From NCBI GenBank assembly GCA_000620545.1, contig JIBA01000018.1:124001-188000 (forward strand): DNA of 64,000 nucleotides, read 5' to 3'. Shown here in pieces: positions 47,920-57,163 of this stretch. The DNA comes from Intrasporangiaceae bacterium URHB0013. Lineage in GTDB: Bacteria; Actinomycetota; Actinomycetes; Actinomycetales; Dermatophilaceae. The translations under genes were made by a program, and so were the position numbers. Position 1 is the stretch's first letter; every line of letters starts with the position of its first letter. Below the pieces are notes generated by a model. That model ran no database searches, was not told the origin of the DNA, and worked only from the letters and a program-made list of their open reading frames with translations.

Positions 47920-49656
47920 ATGACAGACCGAGATGGCCTGCTTCGCGGTGTCGTGGGCCGCACCGCCGACGTCGCGCTCGGCCTTCCGAAGGCCAACAAC
48001 GGCTACGAGGTGCAGCGTGATCTCGCGGTGCCCATGCCCGACGGCGTGTGCCTGCTCGGCGACCTCTACCGGCCGACCGGCGCGTCCGGCCCGAGGCCCG
48101 TGGTGCTCATCCGGCTGCCCTACGGCCGGGCGGCGCTGAACGGACTCGCCTTCGGTGCGACCTTCGCCCGGCATGGTCACCAGGTGTTCATCCAGTCCAC
48201 CCGTGGGACGTTCGGCTCGGGCGGCCACTTCCGGCCTTTCTCCACGGAGCGCGAGGACGGCCTCGCGACGCTGGAGTGGGTGCGTGAGCAGGCGTGGTGC
48301 GACGGCCGCGTCGCCATGACGGGGGGCAGCTACTTCGGGCACACCCAATGGGCCGTCGCCCCCTACGCGGATCCGCCCCTCGTGTCGTTCGCTCCACACG
48401 TCACCTCGGCACGCATCACCCGGCCCTTCTACGAAGGCGGCGCCCCAGCGATCCTGAACTCGCTCGCCTGGACCGAGCAGCTGGGTCGCCAGGAGCGCGG
48501 CATCCTCGCCCAGCTGCCCACCCCGGTGCGTGCAGCCCGGTTGCGACGCGCGGTGCGCGCGCTGCCCCTGCAGGCGGCCGACGTCGCGGTCAACGGCACA
48601 GCCCACCCCTTCTGGCGCGACTTCGTCGAGCACGCAGAGCCGACGGACGACTTCTGGGCTGGCACGGACCACAGCACGGTGGACATGAACGCGCTCCCGC
48701 CCGCCACCGCCGTCACCGGTTGGTGGGACCTGTTCCTGCCCGGGCAGCTGGCCGACGTCACGGCGCTGCGCGCGGCCGGAAACGACATGCGACTCGTCAT
48801 CGGCCCATGGCTGCACGGCGAGCCCGGGGAGCTCAAGGCGATGCTGGTGAGCGACATCGCCTGGCTCGACCACCAGCTGGGCGACGGTCCGGCTCCCGAC
48901 GGCGCTCCGTTCCGAGTGGCCCTGCAGAACACCGACGCGTGGCTCGAGCTCGAGGAGTGGCCCCCCTCGGAGGCCGTGCCGGAGACGCTTCACCTGCATG
49001 CTGACCGCACCCTGCAGCCAGACCCTGCGACCGCGCCCGCCGAGCCCAGCCGGTTCGTGTACGACCCGACCGACCCGACTCCCAGCGTGGGCGGCCCACT
49101 GCTCAAGGGCCCGGGCAAGCAGGTGGACAACCGTGACATCGAGCGGCGCGGCGACGTGCTGGTGTTCACCGGCAGCCCCCTCGAGGCTGATCTCGACATC
49201 GTCGGCGACGTCTCCGCGCGGATCCATGTGCGACACAGCGTGTCTCACGCCGACGTCTTCGTGCGAATCTGCGACGTCGACGAGAAGGGCCGCTCCCTCA
49301 ATGTCGTCGACGGCATCCGTCGACTCCACCCGAACACGGTGCCGGCCGACGACGTCAGGGTGGGTGACGACGGTGTCCTCACCGTCGACGTGCCCCTGTT
49401 CCCGACGGCATACCGCGTGGTGGCCGGCCACCGCCTGAGGGTCCAGGTCAGCGCCGGGGCGTTCCCGCGCTACGCCCGCAACCTCGGGACCGGTGACCCG
49501 CTGGCCACCGGGAGGGATGGCGTTCCCTGCCACGTGGAGATCTTCCACGACGCCGAGCGGCCCTCGTCCGTCACCTTACGGCGGATGCCCTGGCCGGAGG
49601 CGGCGAGCCCGAGGGGCAAGGCCGACGCCGCCAACGAGCTCCAGCCCGTCTCCTGA
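47920..49656 (+). CDS. CocE/NonD-family hydrolase
   Basis: A 578-residue alpha/beta hydrolase of the cocaine esterase/X-Pro dipeptidyl-peptidase (S15) family. The nucleophile is S137 in MTGGSYFGHTQWA, the Asp is in TGWWDLFLPGQ and the His in IGPWLHGEPGE. The C-terminal jelly-roll domain (RIHVRHSVSHADVFVRICDV, GHRLRVQVSAGAFPRYARN) is typical. It hydrolyses esters, amides or acyl-Pro bonds; an esterase is most likely. No signal peptide. A TAGGGT hexamer ends seven bases before the ATG at 47920, consistent with a leaderless start. Confidence 0.9.
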   Translation: MTDRDGLLRGVVGRTADVALGLPKANNGYEVQRDLAVPMPDGVCLLGDLYRPTGASGPRPVVLIRLPYGRAALNGLAFGATFARHGHQVFIQSTRGTFGSGGHFRPFSTEREDGLATLEWVREQAWCDGRVAMTGGSYFGHTQWAVAPYADPPLVSFAPHVTSARITRPFYEGGAPAILNSLAWTEQLGRQERGILAQLPTPVRAARLRRAVRALPLQAADVAVNGTAHPFWRDFVEHAEPTDDFWAGTDHSTVDMNALPPATAVTGWWDLFLPGQLADVTALRAAGNDMRLVIGPWLHGEPGELKAMLVSDIAWLDHQLGDGPAPDGAPFRVALQNTDAWLELEEWPPSEAVPETLHLHADRTLQPDPATAPAEPSRFVYDPTDPTPSVGGPLLKGPGKQVDNRDIERRGDVLVFTGSPLEADLDIVGDVSARIHVRHSVSHADVFVRICDVDEKGRSLNVVDGIRRLHPNTVPADDVRVGDDGVLTVDVPLFPTAYRVVAGHRLRVQVSAGAFPRYARNLGTGDPLATGRDGVPCHVEIFHDAERPSSVTLRRMPWPEAASPRGKADAANELQPVS

Positions 49657-49726
49657 CGACTGCGGGAGCCCGGAAAGCGTTTGGTGGACATGCCGTCGGC
49701 GAGCAGCCGGCCGGCATACGTTGTCG

Positions 49727-50236
49727 TCAGTCCTCGAAGGAAGACCAACAGATCGCGTTTCGGCGCATCTGATCCTCGAGCACGAGTGCCCGGATCCGGT
49801 CGGGGAGCTGGTCCCGCTGCCAGTCGCGCTCGAGCCGTCCCGCGTTGGTCTGGTGAGGACTCGCTGCGCGAGCGGCCTTGATGGCGTAGGCGGCGGCGCC
49901 GAGGTCGTGCTCGGGCACGTGGCCCACGCATGCTGCCTGGCCAGCGGCGTATGCCGCGAACCGCCCGGGTCCGCGCAGGGGCTGGGCGGCCGCCATGGCG
50001 TGCCCGCCGCGGGCTCTCGCATCCATCATCCTCATCGCGCCGCGGGCCCACGCGCGCGCCGCATCGATCGCGTCCCGAGGGCGAGCGTCTGACGGCGCTT
50101 CCGCCTCGAACAGAGGCAGCACGTGCTCGGCACACTCGGCGGCCCACAGTGCCAGCATCTGGTGCTCTGCGTCGCTGAGCAGCCCGCCACGGCGGATCGT
50201 CACCATGCGCGGGTCACGGACGTCCGGAAGGATCAT
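49727..50236 (-). CDS. Imm5-like putative immunity protein (orphan)
   Basis: A 169-residue helical protein of the Imm5-like family: the core RDPRMVTIRRGGLLSDAEHQ, then LALWAAECAEHVLPLFE, HAMAAAQPLRGPGRFAAYAA and a C-terminal DWQRDQLPDRIRALVLEDQ. Members are predicted immunity proteins of polymorphic toxins, mainly from gene neighbourhood. No toxin gene is recognisable in the window, so the label is by family only. ATG at 50236 was preferred to a GTG at 50260. Confidence 0.75.
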   Translation of the reverse strand: MILPDVRDPRMVTIRRGGLLSDAEHQMLALWAAECAEHVLPLFEAEAPSDARPRDAIDAARAWARGAMRMMDARARGGHAMAAAQPLRGPGRFAAYAAGQAACVGHVPEHDLGAAAYAIKAARAASPHQTNAGRLERDWQRDQLPDRIRALVLEDQMRRNAICWSSFED

Positions 50237-50586
50237 GCACGCAAGCCTCCCAGCCTGCACGACGCCATTGCGAAGCCGTCAATGTCGATCGTCCGTCTGC
50301 TGACCGACGTGTCGCCGCCGCGGCACGCGGGTCGGCACCCGGGCTGAGGTTCGCGGAGACGAAGGTTGGCATGTCTGGCGTGGTCAGGTCGCCGCCTGCC
50401 ATCACTCGTTGAGGTGACGGCCAGCGGAGGGGACGCCGCACCGAAAGGAAAGCCACCATAGCCACGGCGATGGGGTCCCCCAGGCACGGCCCCATGTCTC
50501 CACCCAGTGAGGCAGTAATCTGGCCGTCGATGTGCGCATCGGGATCTCCTTCGTCGTCCTCCCCGCAGCCTCGCCGCGGAGACGAC
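50237..50586. other. 350-base region before the LuxR-type regulator
   Basis: No gene recognised. The frame of the downstream regulator is open back to an ATG at 50470, so part of this stretch could be its N-terminus. The residues encoded there are Ser/Pro-rich and lack family similarity. Nothing else stands out. Confidence 0.45.
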
Positions 50587-53364
50587 GTGGTCGCGTCCGG
50601 GAAACCCCGCGGATCAGCCTCCTTGGCCGGCCGGGACACGGAGCTGGCCACTGTCGCGTCCCTCCTCGCGGAAGCGGCTCGCGGCAGGTCCGGTGTGCTG
50701 GTGGTGACCGGTGAGCCCGGCATCGGCAAGTCGACGCTGCTCGGGCGCGCGGCTGACGACGCCCTCGGGTTCCGGACGGTGTGGACGCGAGGTGTCGAGC
50801 ACGATGCCTCCCTCGGATACGCCGCTCTCCTCCCGCTGCTGTCGCCCCTGCGCCGTCACCTGCTCGACGTGCCGGCCCCCCAGGCGGCGGCCCTCGGGCG
50901 GGCGCTCGGCTGGACCACGGATCAGCAACCGCCCGCCCCTCTTCTGGCCGCCGGGGCGACGCTTGCACTCCTCTCGGCGGCCACTGAGGATCGGCCGCTC
51001 CTGGTGGTCGTGGACGACGCCCACTGGCTCGACCAGGAGTCTGCGAGCGCCCTGTTCTTCGCCATGCGACGTCTGCGTGACGACCCCGTCGCCTTCTTGG
51101 TCGCGACGAGGACCGATCCACCGGCCGGTCCCGCGCTCAGCGACCTGCCCGCTCTGACCTTGCACGGACTCAGCGCCGGTGCGGTGCACCAGCACTGGCC
51201 GACGTTGACTCTCTCGGCGGCGGCCGACCTCGTGGCCCAGACAGGCGGCAACCCTCTCGTGATGGCGGAGGTGATCCCGATGCTGAGTTCCGCGCAGCGT
51301 GGTGGAGCCGCCCCGCTGCCCTCGCCGTTCCCGGTGGCTTCGAGCGCCCAGGGGTCCCTCGCCCACCGCCTCGCCGGTCTGTCGGCGGATGCGGCGCACC
51401 TGGTCCTGCTGCACGCCAGTGCCGGGCCCGGCGAGGAGCCGGTGATCAGGGCGGCCGCCGTGCTGGACTCGAACCGCTACGACATGGCGCTCGACGAGGC
51501 GATCGGCGCACGCGCCCTCGAACAGGATGTGGGGCTCGTACGGCTCGCCCATCCTCTTTTGCGCCCCATCGTGCTCGAGCGGGCCGTCCCGGCAGATCGC
51601 CGTGCCGCGCACGAGAGTCTGGCCTCGGCTGCGAGACGCCTGGGCTGGCGCCCGGTGATGGTCTGGCACCGGGCCGAGGCCGCTACCGGAGCCGACGAAG
51701 CGCTGGCCGCCGAGCTGGCAGATCTGGCTCACGACCGGCGGACCAGCGGCAGGGCGGTCGCGTCGCTGGCGCTGGAACGCGCCGCTTCACTGACCGACAG
51801 CCCCGATCTCGCCCAGAGCTGGCTGGCTCAGGCCGCGGCGGAGTCGTTCCTTGCGGGTGACCTGCCGCGCACGCGCTCGCTGGCCGACCGCGTCCTGGCT
51901 GCGGCGCCCACTGATGTCACCCGGGCGGAGGTCCTGTTCGTCCTGGGCACGCTGGAGGAGTACGCCGGGTCCGTTCCGTTGGCGGCTGCTCTGCTGGCGG
52001 ACGCCGCACAGCTGGCGCGGGGCGTGTCGGCCGTGCGCATCCTCTCCGAGCTGGGCAACGTCAGGTTTCGGCTGGGTGACATCGCGGGATACATCGAGTG
52101 CGCGCAGCGGATCGCCCGTGCTGCCGACCCTGATGACTCCTATCAGCAGATGCTGCACCTCTTCGCGCAGGGATGGTCGGCAGCCCTCACCGGCGACAGT
52201 GACCGCGCGGCGACGGCACTGCCCGAGGCCCTCCAGCTCGCGGCCGCGCGGCCGGTCACCGATGCCCAGACCCTGACGGTCTACCAGGCAGGTGTCTTTG
52301 CCCAGCACCTCGGACAGTTCATCGAGATGGCCTCAGCCAAGGCAGACCAGCTCCGCCGGGACGGGCTGGCCGGCCTGCTCGTCTCAGCCCTGGCAATGAT
52401 GGCGGGCATACGTGCCATGGTGGGCGACCATGTCGGCGCATTCGCCGAGGCCGGGGAGGCCGTCGAGCTGGCAGGTCACCTCGGACAGGTAGCCGACGCG
52501 GCGACCGCGCACGAGAGGTTGGCGTGGGAGCTGGCAGCCCGAGGCGTCGACTCGGCTGCGGACGAGGCGATGCACACGTCGGCGGCTCTTCTGGAGCGAG
52601 CGGGACTGTCCTCGGCGGCCGCACACCATGCGCTCACGGCCGCATTCATCGCCCTGTGTCGAGATGACCTGGACGGTGTGGTGACGACGTTGCTTCCGCG
52701 GCTCGACATCGACGGAGGGATGGGGGAACTGGGCGAGCCGCTCGGAGTCGCACCTCTGCTCGTGGAAGCCCTCGTGGGCCTCGGACGACGTGCCGAGGCC
52801 GCGGAGCTGTCGAGCCGGCTGGACGCCGTCACGCCCACCGGGGCGCCCCCGCTGCTGCAGGCGCCGCGGCAACGCTGCCGCGCACTGGTGGCGCTCGACC
52901 CTGAGGCGGCCCGAGTGGCGTTCACTGCGTCCATCGAGACGTATGCGGCGGCTCAAGATATGTTCGAGGCGGCCCGTACACGCCTGCTGCTGGGGTCATG
53001 GATGCGACGGAACGGCGAGCGCGTGGGCGCCCGGCCGCATCTCGACGCCGCGGAGGCCAGCTTCGCGCGGATGGACCTCACCGCTTGGGTGGCGAAGGCT
53101 CGCGCCGAGCGTGCAGCGACCGGGGAACGCGTGAGGGCTCGCGGAGAGCACCCGGTCACCGAGCCGCTGACATCGCAGGAGACGCGGGTGGCGTTGCTCG
53201 TGGCCCGCGGCATGTCGAACAAGGAGGTGGCCGCCCACCTCTTTCTCAGCCCGCGCACGGTCGAGACGCACCTGACTGCCGTCTTCCGCAAGCGCGGCTT
53301 CCGCAATCGAGCAGCGCTCGCCGCTGGCTTCCAAGGGGGGTCGATGGAGCAGTCACCCGACTGA
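50587..53364 (+). CDS. LuxR-family regulator with AAA ATPase (LAL type)
   Basis: A regulator of about 925 residues of the large ATP-binding LuxR class. The N-terminal AAA module has P-loop GEPGIGKS (42-49) and Walker B LLVVVDDAHWLDQESA. A long helical, TPR-like middle leads to a C-terminal LuxR helix-turn-helix (about 859-915: LTSQETRVALLVARGMSNKE, VAAHLFLSPRTVETHL). The GTG at 50587 follows GGAG by five bases; ATGs at 50470 and 50494 are alternatives that add a Ser/Pro-rich leader. Targets unknown; the adjacent membrane-protein and exporter genes run toward it on the other strand. Confidence 0.9.
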   Translation: MVASGKPRGSASLAGRDTELATVASLLAEAARGRSGVLVVTGEPGIGKSTLLGRAADDALGFRTVWTRGVEHDASLGYAALLPLLSPLRRHLLDVPAPQAAALGRALGWTTDQQPPAPLLAAGATLALLSAATEDRPLLVVVDDAHWLDQESASALFFAMRRLRDDPVAFLVATRTDPPAGPALSDLPALTLHGLSAGAVHQHWPTLTLSAAADLVAQTGGNPLVMAEVIPMLSSAQRGGAAPLPSPFPVASSAQGSLAHRLAGLSADAAHLVLLHASAGPGEEPVIRAAAVLDSNRYDMALDEAIGARALEQDVGLVRLAHPLLRPIVLERAVPADRRAAHESLASAARRLGWRPVMVWHRAEAATGADEALAAELADLAHDRRTSGRAVASLALERAASLTDSPDLAQSWLAQAAAESFLAGDLPRTRSLADRVLAAAPTDVTRAEVLFVLGTLEEYAGSVPLAAALLADAAQLARGVSAVRILSELGNVRFRLGDIAGYIECAQRIARAADPDDSYQQMLHLFAQGWSAALTGDSDRAATALPEALQLAAARPVTDAQTLTVYQAGVFAQHLGQFIEMASAKADQLRRDGLAGLLVSALAMMAGIRAMVGDHVGAFAEAGEAVELAGHLGQVADAATAHERLAWELAARGVDSAADEAMHTSAALLERAGLSSAAAHHALTAAFIALCRDDLDGVVTTLLPRLDIDGGMGELGEPLGVAPLLVEALVGLGRRAEAAELSSRLDAVTPTGAPPLLQAPRQRCRALVALDPEAARVAFTASIETYAAAQDMFEAARTRLLLGSWMRRNGERVGARPHLDAAEASFARMDLTAWVAKARAERAATGERVRARGEHPVTEPLTSQETRVALLVARGMSNKEVAAHLFLSPRTVETHLTAVFRKRGFRNRAALAAGFQGGSMEQSPD

Positions 53365-53576
53365 CGAGCGAGCAAGTCGAGGACTCCGGCTATCGAGTGA
53401 CGACACTGGCCTGCACAAACACTGCGCTTGCACCGTTGAGTGCGCTGGTCGATTGAGGGTCTTCTCCGACGCGCTGCGGACGTCGTGCGGACTGGACGCA
53501 GTCCTGACGGGCCTCGCCCACTCCCCCACCATCGCGGCACATTCAGGGGGCATCGGTGCTGGTCGAAGTCGTCCTG

Positions 53577-54302
53577 TCATGCCGAGGTCAGGACGTGACG
53601 TGCATTGGCCGCCGCCCTGGCATGTGTGAGCGGTTCGGTGTCGTTGCTGTTGTTGAGTTCGGCTGCGACGGAGACGGTGAGTCCGCCGAGCATGAATGCG
53701 ACGAGGGCGGCGGCCAGCGCTGCAGTGGACAGGTCGGGGATGAAGCGGCGTGCGCCGGTCACCTGGCCGGGTGCAGCGCGGTGGTATCCGTGGGTCAGAG
53801 CATGACCTTTCCCGCGGTGCAGCAGGTACCGGTTGACCGGGTACGCGGCAGCGAACGCTGCGGTGAGCGCGATCATCATCGAGACCCAGAAGATCGAGTT
53901 CACGAGCCCGGCTTCCATGGCTCCGGGGATGACGGCCATGACGAAGTTGTCGACAACCTCCATGGTGGCAATCGAGAGTGTGTCGGCGGCGAGGACGACT
54001 GACAGGGCTGCGCCGGCTCCGAGGCCAGCCTTGACCAGGGGGAACGTTGACAGGGTGTAGCCAAACAGGAACGCCAGGAGGACAGCCAACGCGGTGGTCC
54101 AGCCCGTGCTGAGCCCCATGGCGGTACCGAGCACGAGCCCGAGGATCTCGCCGATGGCGCACCCGGTGAGGCAGTGCAGGGTCGCGGACAGGGCCATCGC
54201 GTTTATCCCGCCCATCGTGTGGCCCTCGTGCGGCGACCCATCTGGGCGATTGGCGTGCCGGTCCGCGTCGTGCCCCGCGGCGGTCTGTCGTTCTGGGCTC
54301 AT
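53577..54302 (-). CDS. DUF4396 membrane protein
   Basis: A 241-residue integral membrane protein. The hallmark is LSATLHCLTGCAIGEILGLV, with two cysteines at the start of the first span, as in the DUF4396 family. About five further spans follow, and a His-containing N-terminal cytosolic tail (HDADRHANRPDGSPHEGHT). Function unknown; its Cys/His content and the nearby CopZ-like gene make metal handling a guess only. ATG at 54302 after AGAGGAGAA. It follows the ABC-2 permease gene by 133 bases on the same strand. Confidence 0.85.
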   Translation of the reverse strand: MSPERQTAAGHDADRHANRPDGSPHEGHTMGGINAMALSATLHCLTGCAIGEILGLVLGTAMGLSTGWTTALAVLLAFLFGYTLSTFPLVKAGLGAGAALSVVLAADTLSIATMEVVDNFVMAVIPGAMEAGLVNSIFWVSMMIALTAAFAAAYPVNRYLLHRGKGHALTHGYHRAAPGQVTGARRFIPDLSTAALAAALVAFMLGGLTVSVAAELNNSNDTEPLTHARAAANARHVLTSA

Positions 54303-54435
54303 GATTCCGTTCTCCTCTGGGGTGTGGGGTTCAATGGCGCCTGCCGTGGCGGCACTTCTCGGCAACGTGCCCCTCGGGGTTGCCTCTGGCGGTTGAACAG
54401 TGGAGGCTGTGCGCCTCGGTAGCCGGGAGGAGCCG

Positions 54436-55308
54436 TCAGGCGTCGCGGCGGGTGACGATCCATGCAGCGAGCGCACTGAGTCCGACGAGGTAGCCAGTCC
54501 ACAGCACGAAGCCCACCGCGGGGGAACTGAGTGTGGTGGCGTGGGAGGTGCTGATCATCGCCGCGCCGGCGGATGAAGGCATCAGGGCTGCGAGGACTTC
54601 GCCGACGGGGCCCGGCAGCAGGCTCACGAGTGGTGCGGCGACGAGCATCACAACGATGAGTAGGGCAGCGCCGCCCAGCTTGCTGCGGGTGACCCAGCCG
54701 GCAACCTGTCCGAGCACTGCCCACCCGACGAGGTACCAGACCATTCCGAGTGATACGCGTACGGTGTGCTGGCTGGTCCATCCGGCGTCGACGCCGACGC
54801 GGTTGAACATGATTGCCGCCGCAGTGACCGCCACGGCGACAGAGATCGCACCGGTGATCGCGGCCGCCAGGCCGACCGTCAGTGCCTTGGCGGCGACGAC
54901 GTAGGGCCGCCTAGGCACGAGCATGAAGGTGGTGCGGATGGCGCGGGGACCGTACTCGCCGGTGACGACGAGGACGCCGAGGACCCCCAGCAGCAGGGAC
55001 GACGTGGTGACTCCGGACAGGGCTTCGGCCAGGGCGCCGTCGCTGTCCGTGACCGTGCGGTTGCTCCCGGGGAGCACGTGGCCGAGGGACTGAGTTGGGC
55101 CGAGCAGCATCGTGAACGTGGTGGCGACCCCGAGGAGCCAGAGGTGCGATCGCAGGCTGCGGAGCTTCACGAGCTCGGCGTGCGCGGTGCGTTGCACGGT
55201 GGTTGTCACGGTGGCACGGCGGGCGGTGCTGGCGCGTGGGGCTCCCGGTGACGTCCCGGTGGCGTGGTGCGGTTCGGTTGAGGTGTGACCGGTGGTCATG
55301 ATGGTCAC
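54436..55308 (-). CDS. ABC-2-type exporter permease
   Basis: A 290-residue membrane protein with six spans and a Thr/Ala-rich cytosolic N-terminus of about 40 residues. The amphipathic HAELVKLRSLRSHLWLLGVA before span 1 and the GEYGPRAIRTTFMLVPRR loop between spans are typical of ABC-2 permeases. The partner ATPase gene overlaps its start by four bases (GTGA). The start GTG at 55308 has AAGGGA two bases ahead; an ATG at 55299 is possible. Substrate unknown. Confidence 0.86.
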   Translation of the reverse strand: MTIMTTGHTSTEPHHATGTSPGAPRASTARRATVTTTVQRTAHAELVKLRSLRSHLWLLGVATTFTMLLGPTQSLGHVLPGSNRTVTDSDGALAEALSGVTTSSLLLGVLGVLVVTGEYGPRAIRTTFMLVPRRPYVVAAKALTVGLAAAITGAISVAVAVTAAAIMFNRVGVDAGWTSQHTVRVSLGMVWYLVGWAVLGQVAGWVTRSKLGGAALLIVVMLVAAPLVSLLPGPVGEVLAALMPSSAGAAMISTSHATTLSSPAVGFVLWTGYLVGLSALAAWIVTRRDA

Positions 55309-56246
55309 TGTCCCTTCGAGCTGGTGGCAGGGGCCTTGGCGGCGTCCGCTGCCCCGTGGAACTCCACGGTGTCGTGGGTGAGGTCCATGAAGGCCTCCTC
55401 GAGTGAGCGGGAGCGCTGGGTGAGCTCGTGTACGAGGATGCGGTGGTCGAGGGCGACTCGGGCGATGTCGCGGGAGGAGAGGCCCCGCACCTCGAGCACG
55501 TCGGCGGCGGGACGCTCGACGGAGGCTCCAAGGGAGGTGAGCAGCGGTGCAAGAGTGGCGCCCTCGTCGACGTGGACGGTGACGGACGGCTCGCCCGAGG
55601 CGAGGAGCTCATGCGTGGGCACGTCGGCCACGAGGCGCCCGCGGCCGATGACGACGAGGTGGTCGGCGACCTGCGAGACCTCGGACATCAGGTGGGAGGA
55701 GACGAATACCGTGCGGCCCTCGTCGGCCAGGAACCGCAGCAGGTGTCGGATCCACACGACGCCGTCGGGGTCGAGCCCGTTGATCGGTTCGTCCAGCATG
55801 ATGACCGGCGGGTCGCCCAGCAGGGCCAGTGCGATGCCGAGTCGCTGACGCATCCCAAGGGAGTAGCTGGAGATCCGCTGGTGCGCCACCTCGACCAAGC
55901 CGACCTGGTTGAGCACCTCGTCGACCCGGCGGCGTCCGAGGCCGATGGTGGCGGCAGCCGCTGTGAGGTGGGCGACGGCCCGTCGGTCGCCCTGCACCTC
56001 GCCGGCATCCAAGAGGGCGCCGACCAGGTGCAGGCCGTCGCGCTGCGCGGCGAAGGCGCGTCCCGCGACCGTGGAACGGCCGTGCGTCGGCCGGTCCAGG
56101 CCCAGGACCATGCGCATGGTGGTCGACTTGCCTGCACCATTCGGGCCGAGGAACCCCGTGACGAGGCCGGGCTGGACGTCGAACGTCAGGTCGTCCACGG
56201 CGACCTTGTCGCCGTAGCGCTTGGTGAGTGACTCCACCTGGATCAT
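55305..56246 (-). CDS. ABC-2 exporter ATPase
   Basis: A 313-residue nucleotide-binding protein of the BcrA/DrrA-like group. Walker A GPNGAGKST, signature YSLGMRQRLGIALAL (LGMRQ rather than LSGGQ, common in this group), Walker B VIMLDEPINGLD, H-loop FVSSHLMSEV. The C-terminal region (about 225-300) is the regulatory extension seen in drug and lantibiotic exporters. It overlaps the permease downstream and the PhzF-like gene upstream, four bases each. Confidence 0.92.
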   Translation of the reverse strand: MIQVESLTKRYGDKVAVDDLTFDVQPGLVTGFLGPNGAGKSTTMRMVLGLDRPTHGRSTVAGRAFAAQRDGLHLVGALLDAGEVQGDRRAVAHLTAAAATIGLGRRRVDEVLNQVGLVEVAHQRISSYSLGMRQRLGIALALLGDPPVIMLDEPINGLDPDGVVWIRHLLRFLADEGRTVFVSSHLMSEVSQVADHLVVIGRGRLVADVPTHELLASGEPSVTVHVDEGATLAPLLTSLGASVERPAADVLEVRGLSSRDIARVALDHRILVHELTQRSRSLEEAFMDLTHDTVEFHGAADAAKAPATSSKGQ

Positions 56247-57163
56247 GTCGTGCTCCTGTCTTCTGTCGGGTCTGGGACGTCGCGGTCGTCGAGGGATGGG
56301 GCCAAAGGGGTCGCGCCGCCGGTGACCTGCACGGTGCGGGTGTGGGCGTCGACGTCGACCAGGAGAAGGCTGGGCCTACCCAGGTCGACCCCCTGGTGCA
56401 GCGTCAGCCGGGACGGCAGCGGGACGAGGTCCAGGTCGCGCAGGTAGCCACCGAAGGCTGCGGCGGCCGCGCCAGTCGCGGGATCCTCGACGACTCCGCC
56501 GGGTGGGAAGGGATCGCGGACCTGGAAGGTCGCCGCGGTCTGCGGCCAGAACAGGTGTGCGGTCGTCCACCCCTGCTCGGCCATCAGGGCCGCGAGAGCG
56601 GGGTAGTCGTAGGCGAGGGTGGCCAGGGTCTGTCGGCTTCGGACGCCGAGCACGAGGTGGTCGTTCCCAGCGAAGGCGACGTGCGCGGGGTAGCGCGGAT
56701 CGAGGTCCGGCCGGCTACACCCGAGCGCCGCCAGGGCTGCGTCGAGCATGGCCTCGTCAACCGGTCGGGTCCTGGTCGGAGGCGATGTCAGGGTTGCGAG
56801 GAGGGTTCCGCTCTCCTCGCGGCTGGTGACTTTGACCGGGCCGGCCGGGGTCGACAACTCGAGCGATGACGGACCGCGCCGCTCGGCGAGGGCCACGGCC
56901 GTGGCCACTGTTGCGTGACCGCAGAAGGCCACCTCGGCGATCGGGCTGAAGAACCGCACGGTTGCGTGGTCCGCCCGGGCGACCGGCCCGCCGGCCTCGT
57001 CGGGTCCGGCGACCACGAAGGCGGTCTCGGAGTAGCCGACGGCGGCGGCGACAGTGAGCATTTGGGCGTCGGTGAGGGCGCCGGCATCGAGGACCACCCC
57101 GGCGGGGTTGCCACCTCGGCCTTCGTCGGTGAAGGCGGCGTAGCGCAGCACCTGGGTGTTCAT
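56243..57163 (-). CDS. PhzF-family isomerase-like protein
   Basis: A 306-residue member of the PhzF/diaminopimelate-epimerase-like superfamily. The conserved Glu is in VGYSETAFVV; other marks are VAFCGHATVATAVALAE and VVEDPATGAAAAAFGGYL. PhzF proper isomerises dihydro-hydroxyanthranilate in phenazine synthesis, but no other phenazine genes are present, so the substrate is unknown. It is sandwiched by four-base overlaps between the CPBP protease and the ABC ATPase genes. Confidence 0.9.
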   Translation of the reverse strand: MNTQVLRYAAFTDEGRGGNPAGVVLDAGALTDAQMLTVAAAVGYSETAFVVAGPDEAGGPVARADHATVRFFSPIAEVAFCGHATVATAVALAERRGPSSLELSTPAGPVKVTSREESGTLLATLTSPPTRTRPVDEAMLDAALAALGCSRPDLDPRYPAHVAFAGNDHLVLGVRSRQTLATLAYDYPALAALMAEQGWTTAHLFWPQTAATFQVRDPFPPGGVVEDPATGAAAAAFGGYLRDLDLVPLPSRLTLHQGVDLGRPSLLLVDVDAHTRTVQVTGGATPLAPSLDDRDVPDPTEDRSTT

